Assembly: GCF_900090105.1 (NCBI RefSeq)
Contig: NZ_FMDM01000009.1
Coordinates: forward strand, 186,001 to 250,000
DNA from: Micromonospora humi
GTDB taxonomy: Bacteria > Actinomycetota > Actinomycetes > Mycobacteriales > Micromonosporaceae
DNA: 64,000 nt
Direction: 5' to 3'
Both the position numbers and the translations under genes were made by a program. Below, in pieces: positions 57,861 through 64,000 of this stretch. The notes beneath the pieces were generated by a model. It was not told the DNA's origin and made no database searches. It saw nothing but the letters and a program-made list of their open reading frames with translations. The number at the start of each line of letters is the position of its first letter. The stretch's first letter is position 1.

Positions 57861-59120
57861 TCAGCGCACGCCGGTGGCGGCGGCGCGCCGCCGCGACAGC
57901 GCGTCGATGGTGGCGGCGGCGAGCAGCACCACGCCGGTGACCACGTACTTGACGCCCGAGCTGTATCCCATCAGTCCCATACCGTTGTCGATCACCGCGA
58001 TCACCGCGCCACCGAGCACGGCGTCGAGGACCCGGCCCTTGCCGCCGAAGAGGCTGGTGCCGCCGATCACCGCCGCGCCGACGGCGTAGAGCAGCACGTT
58101 ACTGCCACCGGTGTTGGGGTCGACCGAGTTGGCCCGGCTGGCCGCCACGATGCCGCCGATGGCGGCCATCCCGGAGCAGATGACGAAGACCGAGATACGG
58201 ATCTTGTCGACGTTGATGCCGGCCCGGCGGGCCGCCTCGGCGTTGCCGCCGACCGCGTAGATGTGCCGGCCGTAGCTGGTGCGCTGGAGCACGAACGTCC
58301 AGACGACCAGCAGCAGCGCGATGATCGGCACCACGATCGGCACGCCCTTGAGCGAGACCACCAGGACGTTGCGGCTGCGCTCCAGGTTGAGCACGTAGAC
58401 CGCGACGCCGAGGATCACGGCGAGCCCGCCGATCCGCGCGGCGACCACCGCGATCGGGTCGGTGAGCAGGCCGCGCGCGGACCGGTTGCGGTGGCGCAGC
58501 AGCTGCACGGCCGCGTACCCGCCGACGGCGAGCGCGGCGAGCGTCCAGCCCAGCACGGGGGAGAGGTTGCGGTTGGCGATCGCGACCAGCACGTCGTCCC
58601 GGACCGCGATGTTGGCGCCCTCGTCCATCAGCGTCAGCACCACGCCCTGGAAGGCGAGGAAGCCGGCGAGCGTCACCACGAAGGAGGGGATGCCGACCTT
58701 CGCGACCAGCAGGCCGAGCACGGTGCCGATCACCACGCCGGTGACGACGGCGGCGAGCACCGCGACGTACCAGGGGTAGCCGAGCACGGTGACCACGTTG
58801 GCCAGGATCGCCGCGCAGACGCCGCTGGCGAAGCCGGCGGAGAGGTCGATCTCGCCGAGCAGCAGGACGAAGACCAGGCCCATCGCGATCAGCGTGACCG
58901 CCGCGCCCTGGGTGAACAGGTTCGCCAGGTTGCCGGCGGTGAAGAACGACGGGCGGGCGATCGAGAAGCCCACCGCGAGCACGAGCAGCATGATCACGGC
59001 GGGCAGGGCGCCGATGTCGCCACCGCGTACCCGGCGCCAGTAGTTGCTCACGTGGCTGCCCACGGTCGGCGCCGGCGTGACGCTGGCCGGGCCTTCCTTC
59101 TTGACGGCGGTCGCGGTCAT
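57861..59120 (-). CDS. Sugar ABC importer permease, XylH type
   Basis: The 419-residue permease has about 12-14 hydrophobic segments and the CUT2-family motifs FVLLLGEIDLSAGFASGVCA, VGIPSFVVTLAGFLAFQG and GRHIYAVGGNAEAARRAGIN, close to XylH of the xylose importer. Gene order binding protein, ATPase, permease matches xylFGH. Its ATG overlaps the ATPase stop. Confidence 0.93.
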   Translation of the reverse strand: MTATAVKKEGPASVTPAPTVGSHVSNYWRRVRGGDIGALPAVIMLLVLAVGFSIARPSFFTAGNLANLFTQGAAVTLIAMGLVFVLLLGEIDLSAGFASGVCAAILANVVTVLGYPWYVAVLAAVVTGVVIGTVLGLLVAKVGIPSFVVTLAGFLAFQGVVLTLMDEGANIAVRDDVLVAIANRNLSPVLGWTLAALAVGGYAAVQLLRHRNRSARGLLTDPIAVVAARIGGLAVILGVAVYVLNLERSRNVLVVSLKGVPIVVPIIALLLVVWTFVLQRTSYGRHIYAVGGNAEAARRAGINVDKIRISVFVICSGMAAIGGIVAASRANSVDPNTGGSNVLLYAVGAAVIGGTSLFGGKGRVLDAVLGGAVIAVIDNGMGLMGYSSGVKYVVTGVVLLAAATIDALSRRRAAATGVR

Positions 59121-59935
59121 CGGACGGCTCCTGGGGTGATGTCGGCGGGCGCGGCGCCGGTGCCGTTGCTGCCCGGCTCGCCGGTGAGGCCGAGGTCGCC
59201 GGAGCGACCGGCGGTGATCAGCTCGACCACCTGCGAGTGGGTGATGTCGGTGGTCTTCACCTGGGCGACCATCTGGCCGAGGTAGAGCGCGGCGATCCGG
59301 TCGGAGACGGCGAAGACGTCGTTCATGTTGTGTGAGATGAGCACCACGGCCAGACCCTTGTCCGCGAGCCGGCGGACCAGCTCCAGCACCTGGGCGGTCT
59401 GCGCGACACCGAGCGCGGCGGTCGGCTCGTCCAGGATGACCAGCTTGCTGTTCCAGAGCACCGCCTTGGCGATGGCCACCGTCTGCCGCTGCCCGCCGGA
59501 GAGGCTGGAGACGTGCTGGCGCAACGACTTCACGGTGCGCACGCTCAGGCCGGCCAGGGTCTCGGCGGCCATCTGCTCCATGGTCGGCTCGTCGAGCACG
59601 AGGCCGCTGCGCTTCTCCCGGCCGAGGAACATGTTCTGCACGATGTCGAGGTTGTCGCAGAGCGCCAGGTCCTGGTAGACGACCTCGATCCCGAGCGCGG
59701 CGGCGTCCCGGGGGCTGTTGATGCTCACCGGCCGGCCGTCGAAGATGAACTCGCCGGCCTCGGTGGGGTAGATGCCGCTGATGCACTTGACCAGGGTCGA
59801 CTTGCCGGCGCCGTTGTCGCCGACAAGCGCGGTCACCTCGCCGGGGTGCGCGGCGAAGGCGACGTCACGCAGCACCTGGACGGGACCGAAGCTCTTGTCG
59901 ATCCCGCGTAGCTCCAGCAGGGGGGTTGCGGACAC
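59117..59935 (-). CDS. Sugar ABC importer ATPase, single-cassette XylG-like
   Basis: The 272-residue ATPase has Walker A GDNGAGKSTLVKCISG, signature LSGGQRQTVAIAKA, Walker B LVILDEPTAALG and VLISHNMNDVF. E. coli XylG has two cassettes (about 500 residues). This single-cassette form is the common actinobacterial variant. The GTG at 59935 follows AAAGGAG. A Gly/Ala-rich C-terminal tail (about 25 residues) overlaps the permease start. Confidence 0.93.
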   Translation of the reverse strand: MSATPLLELRGIDKSFGPVQVLRDVAFAAHPGEVTALVGDNGAGKSTLVKCISGIYPTEAGEFIFDGRPVSINSPRDAAALGIEVVYQDLALCDNLDIVQNMFLGREKRSGLVLDEPTMEQMAAETLAGLSVRTVKSLRQHVSSLSGGQRQTVAIAKAVLWNSKLVILDEPTAALGVAQTAQVLELVRRLADKGLAVVLISHNMNDVFAVSDRIAALYLGQMVAQVKTTDITHSQVVELITAGRSGDLGLTGEPGSNGTGAAPADITPGAVR

Positions 59936-59982
59936 GGGGGTCTCCTTTGGGCGGAGGGAGGTCTCGGATCCCGTCCGGCGTG

Positions 59983-60025
59983 GGCGCCGCCCGGCACGGG
60001 AGTGGTCCCCGTGCCGGGCGGCGCC
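59983..60025 (-). terminator. Attenuating hairpin between the sugar-binding protein and ATPase genes
   Basis: Bases 59983-60000 and 60008-60025 form a perfect 18-bp stem with a 7-nt loop, in the 107-bp gap. It would lower transporter mRNA relative to binding-protein mRNA. Confidence 0.65.
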
Positions 60026-60042
60026 GCCTGAGGCGGGGTGGT

Positions 60043-61146
60043 TCAGCTCACGCCGGCGTCGGTGCAGAGCTTGGCGAACGCGCCGGTGCAGAGCTCTTCC
60101 TTGGTGACGTAACCGTCGGCCACGACGTCCTTGACGTTGTCCTTGTAGATGGCCTTCGGCTCCAGCAGCACGGCCGGCACGTCCCGGTTGCCCTCCGGGT
60201 CCTTGACGGTCTGGCCGGTGTCCTTCTTCTCGCCCTTGGCGAGCGCGATGGCCAGCTCGGAGGCGGCGTCCGCCTCCTTCTTGACCGCCTTGTAGACGGT
60301 CATGCACTGGTCACCGGCGAGGATGTTCTGCAGGCCCTCCTTGGTGGCGTCCTGCCCGGTCACCGGGACCTTGCCGTTGAGCTTGTTCTTCTTCAGCACC
60401 GAGATGGCCGCGTTGCCGAGGCCGTCGTTGGCGGCCAGCACGCCGTCGATCTTGCCGCCGGCCTTGGTCAGCTGCTGCTCGAAGATGGTGGCGGCCTGCG
60501 CGTTGTCCCACGCCGGCACCGGGTCGTCGGCGACCTTGGTGTATTCCTTCGAGTCGAACTTCGGCTTGAGCACCGAGTCGTACCCGTTCTTGAACAGGGT
60601 GGCGTTGTTGTCGGTCGGCGAGCCGTTCAGGTAGGAGATCGCCGGGTTCTTGACGCCCTTGTCCGTCAGGCACTTGCTCAGGCCCTCGCCCTGGAGCTTG
60701 CCGACGGCCTCGTTGTCGAAGCTGACGTAGTACTGGGCGGAGCCGCCCAGGGTCAGCCGGTCGTAGTCGATGGTGGCGACGCCCTGCGACTTGGCCTTGT
60801 CGAGCACGGCCTTGCCGGTGCCGGAGTCCAGGTTGACGATCATCAGCACGTTCACGCCGTTGGTGATCATCTGGTCGGCGATGGTCTGGAACGCGGTCTT
60901 GTCGTTCTGCGCGTTCTGGATGTCGGACTCGACCCCGGCGGCGTCGAACGCCTCCTTGAGGAACTTGCGGTCCGCGCCCTCCCAGCGGGCGGAGGACTTG
61001 CTGTCCGGCAGGATCACGCCGATCTTCGGCTTCTTGTCGTTCGAACCGCCGGCCTGGTCGGAAGAACCGCCGTTGTCACCACAGGCGGCCATGCTGCCGG
61101 TCGCGAGGAGACCGACGGCCGCGAAGGTGAGGAAGCCCTTGCGCAT
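60043..61146 (-). CDS. Sugar ABC importer binding lipoprotein, XylF type
   Basis: The 367-residue lipoprotein has signal peptide MRKGFLTFAAVGLLATGSMA then ACGDNG (acylated Cys about 22). The mature type-I fold has KIGVILPDSKSSARWEGADR, LMIVNLDSGTGKAVLDKAKS and GVATIDYDRLTLGGSAQYYV, which match xylose-binding XylF. Xylose or a related sugar is the likely ligand. The ATG at 61146 follows GAAAGGAC. First gene of the operon ending in the ROK regulator. Confidence 0.93.
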   Translation of the reverse strand: MRKGFLTFAAVGLLATGSMAACGDNGGSSDQAGGSNDKKPKIGVILPDSKSSARWEGADRKFLKEAFDAAGVESDIQNAQNDKTAFQTIADQMITNGVNVLMIVNLDSGTGKAVLDKAKSQGVATIDYDRLTLGGSAQYYVSFDNEAVGKLQGEGLSKCLTDKGVKNPAISYLNGSPTDNNATLFKNGYDSVLKPKFDSKEYTKVADDPVPAWDNAQAATIFEQQLTKAGGKIDGVLAANDGLGNAAISVLKKNKLNGKVPVTGQDATKEGLQNILAGDQCMTVYKAVKKEADAASELAIALAKGEKKDTGQTVKDPEGNRDVPAVLLEPKAIYKDNVKDVVADGYVTKEELCTGAFAKLCTDAGVS

Positions 61147-61254
61147 GTGCACGGGTCCTTTCGGGGGGTGGGGGGAGTTGCGTTCGGTGTTTTGTTGTGT
61201 CCGGCAACGTATTCCGCGCTTCCCGCGCTCCGCAAGAGTGCCGAGGTCAGAAGT

Positions 61255-61273
61255 TTGTTGGCGGCGGTAACAA
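61255..61273. promoter_or_regulatory. TTGTT-N9-AACAA dyad upstream of the sugar-importer operon
   Basis: TTGTTGGCGGCGGTAACAA has 5-bp inverted arms, in the 188-bp gap before the binding-protein gene. On the minus strand a TACGTT box (61206-61211) is a possible -10. The dyad is a plausible ROK-regulator site but this is inference from position. Confidence 0.35.
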
Positions 61274-61334
61274 TTCAGCAACGCGGTTGTCACCGCACCG
61301 ACACCGGCTGCGGAAACGCTCCCAGACGTCCGGT

Positions 61335-61814
61335 TCAGCCGGCCGCGATCGGGGCGCTCACGGCCCCGGTCAGCGTCACCAGATCGGCCGGCGCGAGCTG
61401 CACCTGGAGACCCCGGCGGCCGGCCGAGACATAGACGGTCGGGTGATCCAGTGCGGACGCGTCGACCACGGTCGGCAGCGCCCTGCGCTGCCCGAGCGGG
61501 CTGATCCCGCCCCGCACGTAGCCGGTCGTCCGCTCGGCCACCGCCCGGTCGGCCAGCACGGCCCGCTTACCCCCGACCGCCGCGGCCAGCGCCTTCAGGT
61601 CCAGTTCCCCGGTCACCGGCACCACCGCCACGGTCAGCCCACCGTCGACCTCGGTGACAAGCGACTTGAACACCCGCTCCGGTGGCACCCCGAGCGCGGC
61701 GGCGACCAGCGCGCCGTAGTTCGGCGCGTCCGGCGACACGTCGTACGGGTGCGTGGTGTGCGCGACCTTCCGCCTGGTCAGCAGCGCGGTCGCCGGAGTG
61801 CCCTGTCCCGCCAT
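61335..61814 (-). CDS. ybaK: Cys-tRNA(Pro)/Cys-tRNA(Cys) deacylase, YbaK/EbsC family
   Basis: The 159-residue YbaK-domain protein edits mischarged Cys-tRNA(Pro). Motifs include VFKSLVTEVDGGLTVAVVPV with the catalytic Lys in FKSL, GKRAVLADRAVAERTTGYV and RGGISPLGQRRALP. The ATG at 61814 is set by a TAGCTT box 7 nt upstream, against an in-frame TTG three codons earlier. It runs the same way as the importer operon downstream of it but has its own promoter. Confidence 0.93.
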   Translation of the reverse strand: MAGQGTPATALLTRRKVAHTTHPYDVSPDAPNYGALVAAALGVPPERVFKSLVTEVDGGLTVAVVPVTGELDLKALAAAVGGKRAVLADRAVAERTTGYVRGGISPLGQRRALPTVVDASALDHPTVYVSAGRRGLQVQLAPADLVTLTGAVSAPIAAG

Positions 61815-61821
61815 GACCGTC

Positions 61822-61827
61822 AAGCTA
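61822..61827 (-). promoter_or_regulatory. -10 box TAGCTT, leaderless promoter of ybaK
   Basis: On the minus strand TAGCTT is followed by GACGGTC (7 nt) and the ATG at 61814. Confidence 0.5.
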
Positions 61828-61886
61828 ACCCGGCCACCGGGTCGGGGCGACTCGGCGGCCGGTGTCGCGGCGGCGGGCGCCGCCGG

Positions 61887-63119
61887 TCAGCCGGCGGTCG
61901 GCACCGGGCGGCAGATCAGCACGGTGGGCGCGCCGGCCACCCGGGTCAGCACCAGACTGGCCGGCTCGTCGCCGGTCAACCGCAGGTCGCGACGCAGCTT
62001 CTCCGGCTCCAGCGCCGACCCCCGCTTGCGGATCTCCACCCGGCCGACCCGGCGCTCCCGCAGCAGGGCGCGCAGCCGCTTCAGCGAGAACGGCAGCACG
62101 TCGGTGATCTCCAGACAGCGGGCGAACGGGGTGGCGTGCGCCGCGTCCGCGTACAGGTAGGCGATCGTCGGGTCGGCGAGCGTCGCGCCGAGGTCGGCGG
62201 CCAACTCCGCGACCAGGTGCGCGCGCACCACCGCCGGGTCCGGGTCGAACAGGAACCGCCGTACCGCGCCCACCGCCGCCTCGGCCGTGCCGGTGCCCGT
62301 CAGGTGGTGAGAGGGGGGCCCTTCTCTACCGGAGGCGTTAACAGGGGGCCCCTCCTTGCACCGGAGCACTGTGGCGCGGCGGGGGGTGCCGGCGAGGGGG
62401 CCGCACCAGAGCGCGGCCTCGACCAGGTCGCCGTCGACGCTCACCCACTCGGCCTCGGCGCCGGCCGGGATCAGCGCGTGGTCCAGCCCGGGCGCCACCT
62501 TGACCACGGTGTGCGGCACCCGCGCGGCCAGCCCGGTGACGAAGTCCCACGGCGGGGAGTAGGCGTTCGGGTCGAAGACGCGGCGGCCGGTTCCGGCCCG
62601 CCGGCGCGCCGGGTCGCAGAACACGCCGTCGACCCGGCGCACGTCGAACGCGGTGGCGTCGCCGCACTCGATCGTGACCAGCTCCGCCAGCCCGGCCGCC
62701 TCGGCGTTCGCGGCCGCCATCGCGGCGGTCACCGGGTCGGCCTCCACCCCGTACACCCGGATGCCGGCGCGGGCCGCGGCGAGCGCGTCGGCGCCCAGCC
62801 CGCAGCCCAGGTCCGCGAGGCTGGTCACGCCCGCGGCGCGCAACCGGGCGGCCCGCCGGTCGGCGACCACCCGACGGGTGGCCTGCTCCAGCCCGGCCCG
62901 GGTGAGGAACATCCCGGCCGCCGCCGCGCCGAACTTGCCGGCGGCCCGGCGGCGCAGCTCCGCCTGGGTCAGCGCCGCCGCCGCGAGTCCACCCGGGATC
63001 CCGGCCGAGCGCAGCGCGGCCGCCGCCGCCAGCGGGTCGCCGCCGGCCACCTCCGCCGCGGCGGCGAGCGCGGCCGACCCCTCGGGGGTACGCAACGCGG
63101 TGAGCTGGTCGAGATCCAC
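61887..63119 (-). CDS. Class I SAM-dependent methyltransferase with THUMP-like C-terminal domain, carrying an in-frame repeat
   Basis: The 410-residue protein has an N-terminal helical region, a Rossmann methyltransferase core (about 95-250: SLADLGCGLGADALAAARAG, YGVEADPVT, VFCDPARRRAGTG as the catalytic loop) and a C-terminal domain ending VEIRKRGSALEPEKLRRDL, the actinobacterial THUMP-like form. Residues about 254-272 (CKEGPPVNASGREGPPSHH) are encoded by dispersed repeat copy R3 plus a few bases (57 bp, 19 codons), so the repeat is read in frame. GTG start at 63119. Substrate unknown, RNA or small molecule. Confidence 0.85.
   Translation of the reverse strand: MDLDQLTALRTPEGSAALAAAAEVAGGDPLAAAAALRSAGIPGGLAAAALTQAELRRRAAGKFGAAAAGMFLTRAGLEQATRRVVADRRAARLRAAGVTSLADLGCGLGADALAAARAGIRVYGVEADPVTAAMAAANAEAAGLAELVTIECGDATAFDVRRVDGVFCDPARRRAGTGRRVFDPNAYSPPWDFVTGLAARVPHTVVKVAPGLDHALIPAGAEAEWVSVDGDLVEAALWCGPLAGTPRRATVLRCKEGPPVNASGREGPPSHHLTGTGTAEAAVGAVRRFLFDPDPAVVRAHLVAELAADLGATLADPTIAYLYADAAHATPFARCLEITDVLPFSLKRLRALLRERRVGRVEIRKRGSALEPEKLRRDLRLTGDEPASLVLTRVAGAPTVLICRPVPTAG
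62311..62359 (+). repeat. Dispersed GGGGCCCC/GTTAAC repeat, copy R3, inside a coding region
   Basis: The copy shares ACCGGAGGCGTTAACAGGGG with R1 (ACCGAAAGCGTTAACAGGGG) and both GGGCCC cores. It lies within the methyltransferase gene, in the antisense direction, and keeps its frame. Confidence 0.85.
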
Positions 63120-63167
63120 CCGACCATTCTCCCGACCCGGTCCGGCGGCGACACGGTGGGCGTGACG

Positions 63168-63194
63168 CTGGCACTCTCCTTGACGGAGTGCTAG
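63168..63194. promoter_or_regulatory. CIRCE element 1 (HrcA operator) upstream of groES
   Basis: CTGGCACTC-N9-GAGTGCTAG matches the CIRCE consensus TTAGCACTC-N9-GAGTGCTAA with two end changes. It overlaps the -35 box TTGACG (63180-63185). Confidence 0.92.
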
Positions 63195-63208
63195 CCGAGG
63201 AATAACCT
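63180..63208 (+). promoter_or_regulatory. Promoter of the groES transcript
   Basis: TTGACG (63180-63185) and TAACCT (63203-63208) have a 17-bp spacer. The -35 sits in CIRCE 1, and the expected start near 63215 lies at the edge of CIRCE 2, so HrcA would block both polymerase contact and start. Confidence 0.75.
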
Positions 63209-63212
63209 GCGA

Positions 63213-63239
63213 TTAGCACTCTCACCCTGAGGGTGCCAA
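63213..63239. promoter_or_regulatory. CIRCE element 2 upstream of groES
   Basis: TTAGCACTC-N9-GGGTGCCAA has a perfect left arm and a right arm with two changes. The two CIRCE centres are 45 bp apart. Confidence 0.85.
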
Positions 63240-63375
63240 CCTCCGGGCCCTGGTGTCCGGCGGTTGAACGCCAGGCGGACCGGCACCCGCGACGACGGCC
63301 CCGCCCGGTGGCATGTGGCAGATTGACGCTGGTCGGCACGCCGACCGGTAACGACACCCAGTACCCCAGGAGGGT

Positions 63376-63690
63376 ATGCCCGTGACTACCGCGACCAAGG
63401 TTGCGATCAAGCCGCTCGAGGACCGCATCGTGGTGCAGGCGAACGAGGCCGAGACCACCACCGCCTCGGGCATCGTGATCCCCGACACCGCCAAGGAGAA
63501 GCCGCAGGAGGGCACCGTCCTCGCTGTCGGCCCGGGCCGGATCGACGACAAGGGCAACCGCGTGCCGGTCGACGTGAAGGTCGGCGACACCGTTCTCTAC
63601 TCGAAGTACGGCGGCACCGAGGTCAAGTACGCCGGCGAGGAGTACCTGGTGCTCTCCGCCCGCGACGTCCTCGCGGTCATCGAGAAGTAA
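63376..63690 (+). CDS. groS: Co-chaperonin GroES
   Basis: GroES caps the GroEL chamber. The 104-residue protein has VAIKPLEDRIVVQANEAETT, the mobile-loop segment TTTASGIVIPDTAKEKPQEG and the C-terminal YLVLSARDVLAVIEK. The ATG at 63376 is close (1-2 nt) to AGGAGGG. The in-frame GTG at 63382 has better spacing and would shorten the protein by two residues. The message has a leader of about 160 nt after the CIRCE-controlled promoter. Confidence 0.97.
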   Translation: MPVTTATKVAIKPLEDRIVVQANEAETTTASGIVIPDTAKEKPQEGTVLAVGPGRIDDKGNRVPVDVKVGDTVLYSKYGGTEVKYAGEEYLVLSARDVLAVIEK

Positions 63691-63705
63691 GCAACCGATC
63701 AGTGT

Positions 63706-63741
63706 CGTTGCCCCGGTCCGGCTCGCCGGGCCGGGGCAACG
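63706..63741 (+). terminator. Intercistronic hairpin between groES and groEL
   Basis: CGTTGCCCCGG-T-CCGGC (63706-63722) pairs with GCCGG-G-CCGGGGCAACG (63725-63741) over about 17 bp including one mismatch or wobble. groEL starts 20 bp later, so this tunes the groES/groEL ratio rather than ending transcription. Confidence 0.65.
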
Positions 63742-63760
63742 TCGCTTCGAAGGGATACTG

Positions 63761-64000
63761 ATGGCAAAGATCCTGAGCTTCTCGGATGACGCCCGGCACC
63801 TGCTCGAGCACGGTGTCAACGCCCTCGCGGACGCGGTCAAGGTCACCCTCGGCCCCCGCGGGCGCAACGTCGTCCTGGACAAGAAGTTCGGTGTGCCCAC
63901 GATCACCAACGACGGCGTGACGATCGCCAAGGAGATCGAGCTCACCAACCCGTACGAGAACCTGGGCGCGCAGCTGGTCAAGGAGGTGGCGACCAAGACC
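63761..64000 (+). CDS. groL: Chaperonin GroEL, N-terminal part (runs off the window)
   Basis: The first 80 codons are present: MAKILSFSDDARHLLEHGVN, then VTLGPRGRNVVLDKKFGVPT and ITNDGVTIAKEIELTNPYEN. This is the conserved equatorial ATP-binding start of GroEL. AAGGG precedes the ATG. Adjacent to groES, this is the operon copy (GroEL1 type in Actinobacteria). Its C-terminal tail (His-rich or GGM) lies beyond the window, so the subtype is open. Confidence 0.97.
   Translation, partial: MAKILSFSDDARHLLEHGVNALADAVKVTLGPRGRNVVLDKKFGVPTITNDGVTIAKEIELTNPYENLGAQLVKEVATKT

Noticed and set aside
61197..63194. A 665-codon + strand frame across ybaK and the methyltransferase
   Set aside because: Arg/Gly/His-rich shadow with no domain. 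Both minus-strand genes are well supported.

Overview
The window is GC-rich actinobacterial chromosome, most like the family Micromonosporaceae (Micromonospora or a close relative). This rests on the very high G+C at third codon positions, frequent GTG/TTG starts, many leaderless TAGGCT-type promoters, a conservon-type signalling operon (sensor kinase, Roadblock, DUF742, GTPase), a double CIRCE upstream of groES, and a dispersed GGGGCCCC/GTTAAC repeat of a kind I recall from Micromonospora and Salinispora. The genus call is inference. No rRNA, tRNA, CRISPR array, insertion sequence or prophage was seen. The region looks like core chromosome with a few accessory scars.

Layout. 1-3.3 kb: end of the ribosomal protein/RNA polymerase cluster (rpsK end, rpsD, rpoA, rplQ, truA). 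3.4-9 kb: a membrane protein of unknown function, a methyltransferase, an ABC-F ATPase, a nucleotidyltransferase-like protein and an aldo/keto reductase. 9-10 kb: a DUF559 gene that has lost its 3' end next to two copies of a palindromic element. 10.2-16.1 kb: a thiamine operon under a TPP riboswitch (thiE-thiO-thiS-thiG-tenI-like-thiD-thiC). 16.1-18.8 kb: a large repeat-bearing membrane protein. 18.9-23.2 kb: two divergent operons that together encode an NMT1/SsuA-type ABC importer, an LLM-class oxidoreductase and a cupin. 23.4-29.5 kb: a branched-chain-amino-acid-type binding lipoprotein divergent from the conservon. 29.6-33.3 kb: a secreted ferritin-like protein, a HemD/winged-helix fusion with a small upstream gene, a methyltransferase and a toxin-antitoxin pair. 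33.5-41.5 kb: rplM-rpsI, glmM, an aldolase/aminotransferase pair, an MmpS-like protein and glmS. 41.5-43.7 kb: an EspC-like protein and a DUF1023 hydrolase. 43.9-52.3 kb: nnr, alr, hydrolase, tsaE, ung, tsaB, rimI, tsaD. 52.3-55.8 kb: a heterodimeric ABC exporter with a split set of degenerate motifs. 55.8-61.1 kb: a DUF4142 protein, a ROK regulator and a xylFGH-like sugar importer. 61.3-64 kb: a YbaK deacylase, a methyltransferase carrying an in-frame repeat, then groES and the start of groEL.

How the genes work together. The thi operon makes the thiazole and pyrimidine halves of thiamine and couples them, and is shut off by TPP. GlmM and GlmS supply the hexosamine-phosphate steps towards UDP-GlcNAc, and Alr supplies D-alanine for the wall. 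TsaB, TsaD and TsaE make the t6A tRNA modification. GroES/GroEL are under HrcA/CIRCE control.

The best candidates for something undescribed are: the ABC exporter pair in which one composite ATP site looks wholly lost and the other intact (52.3-55.8 kb); the dispersed 49-bp repeat that sits in-frame in a methyltransferase gene and between thiE and thiO; the truncated DUF559 gene next to palindromic elements; and an HTH regulator with two perfect operator arms 32 bp apart (49.57-49.61 kb).
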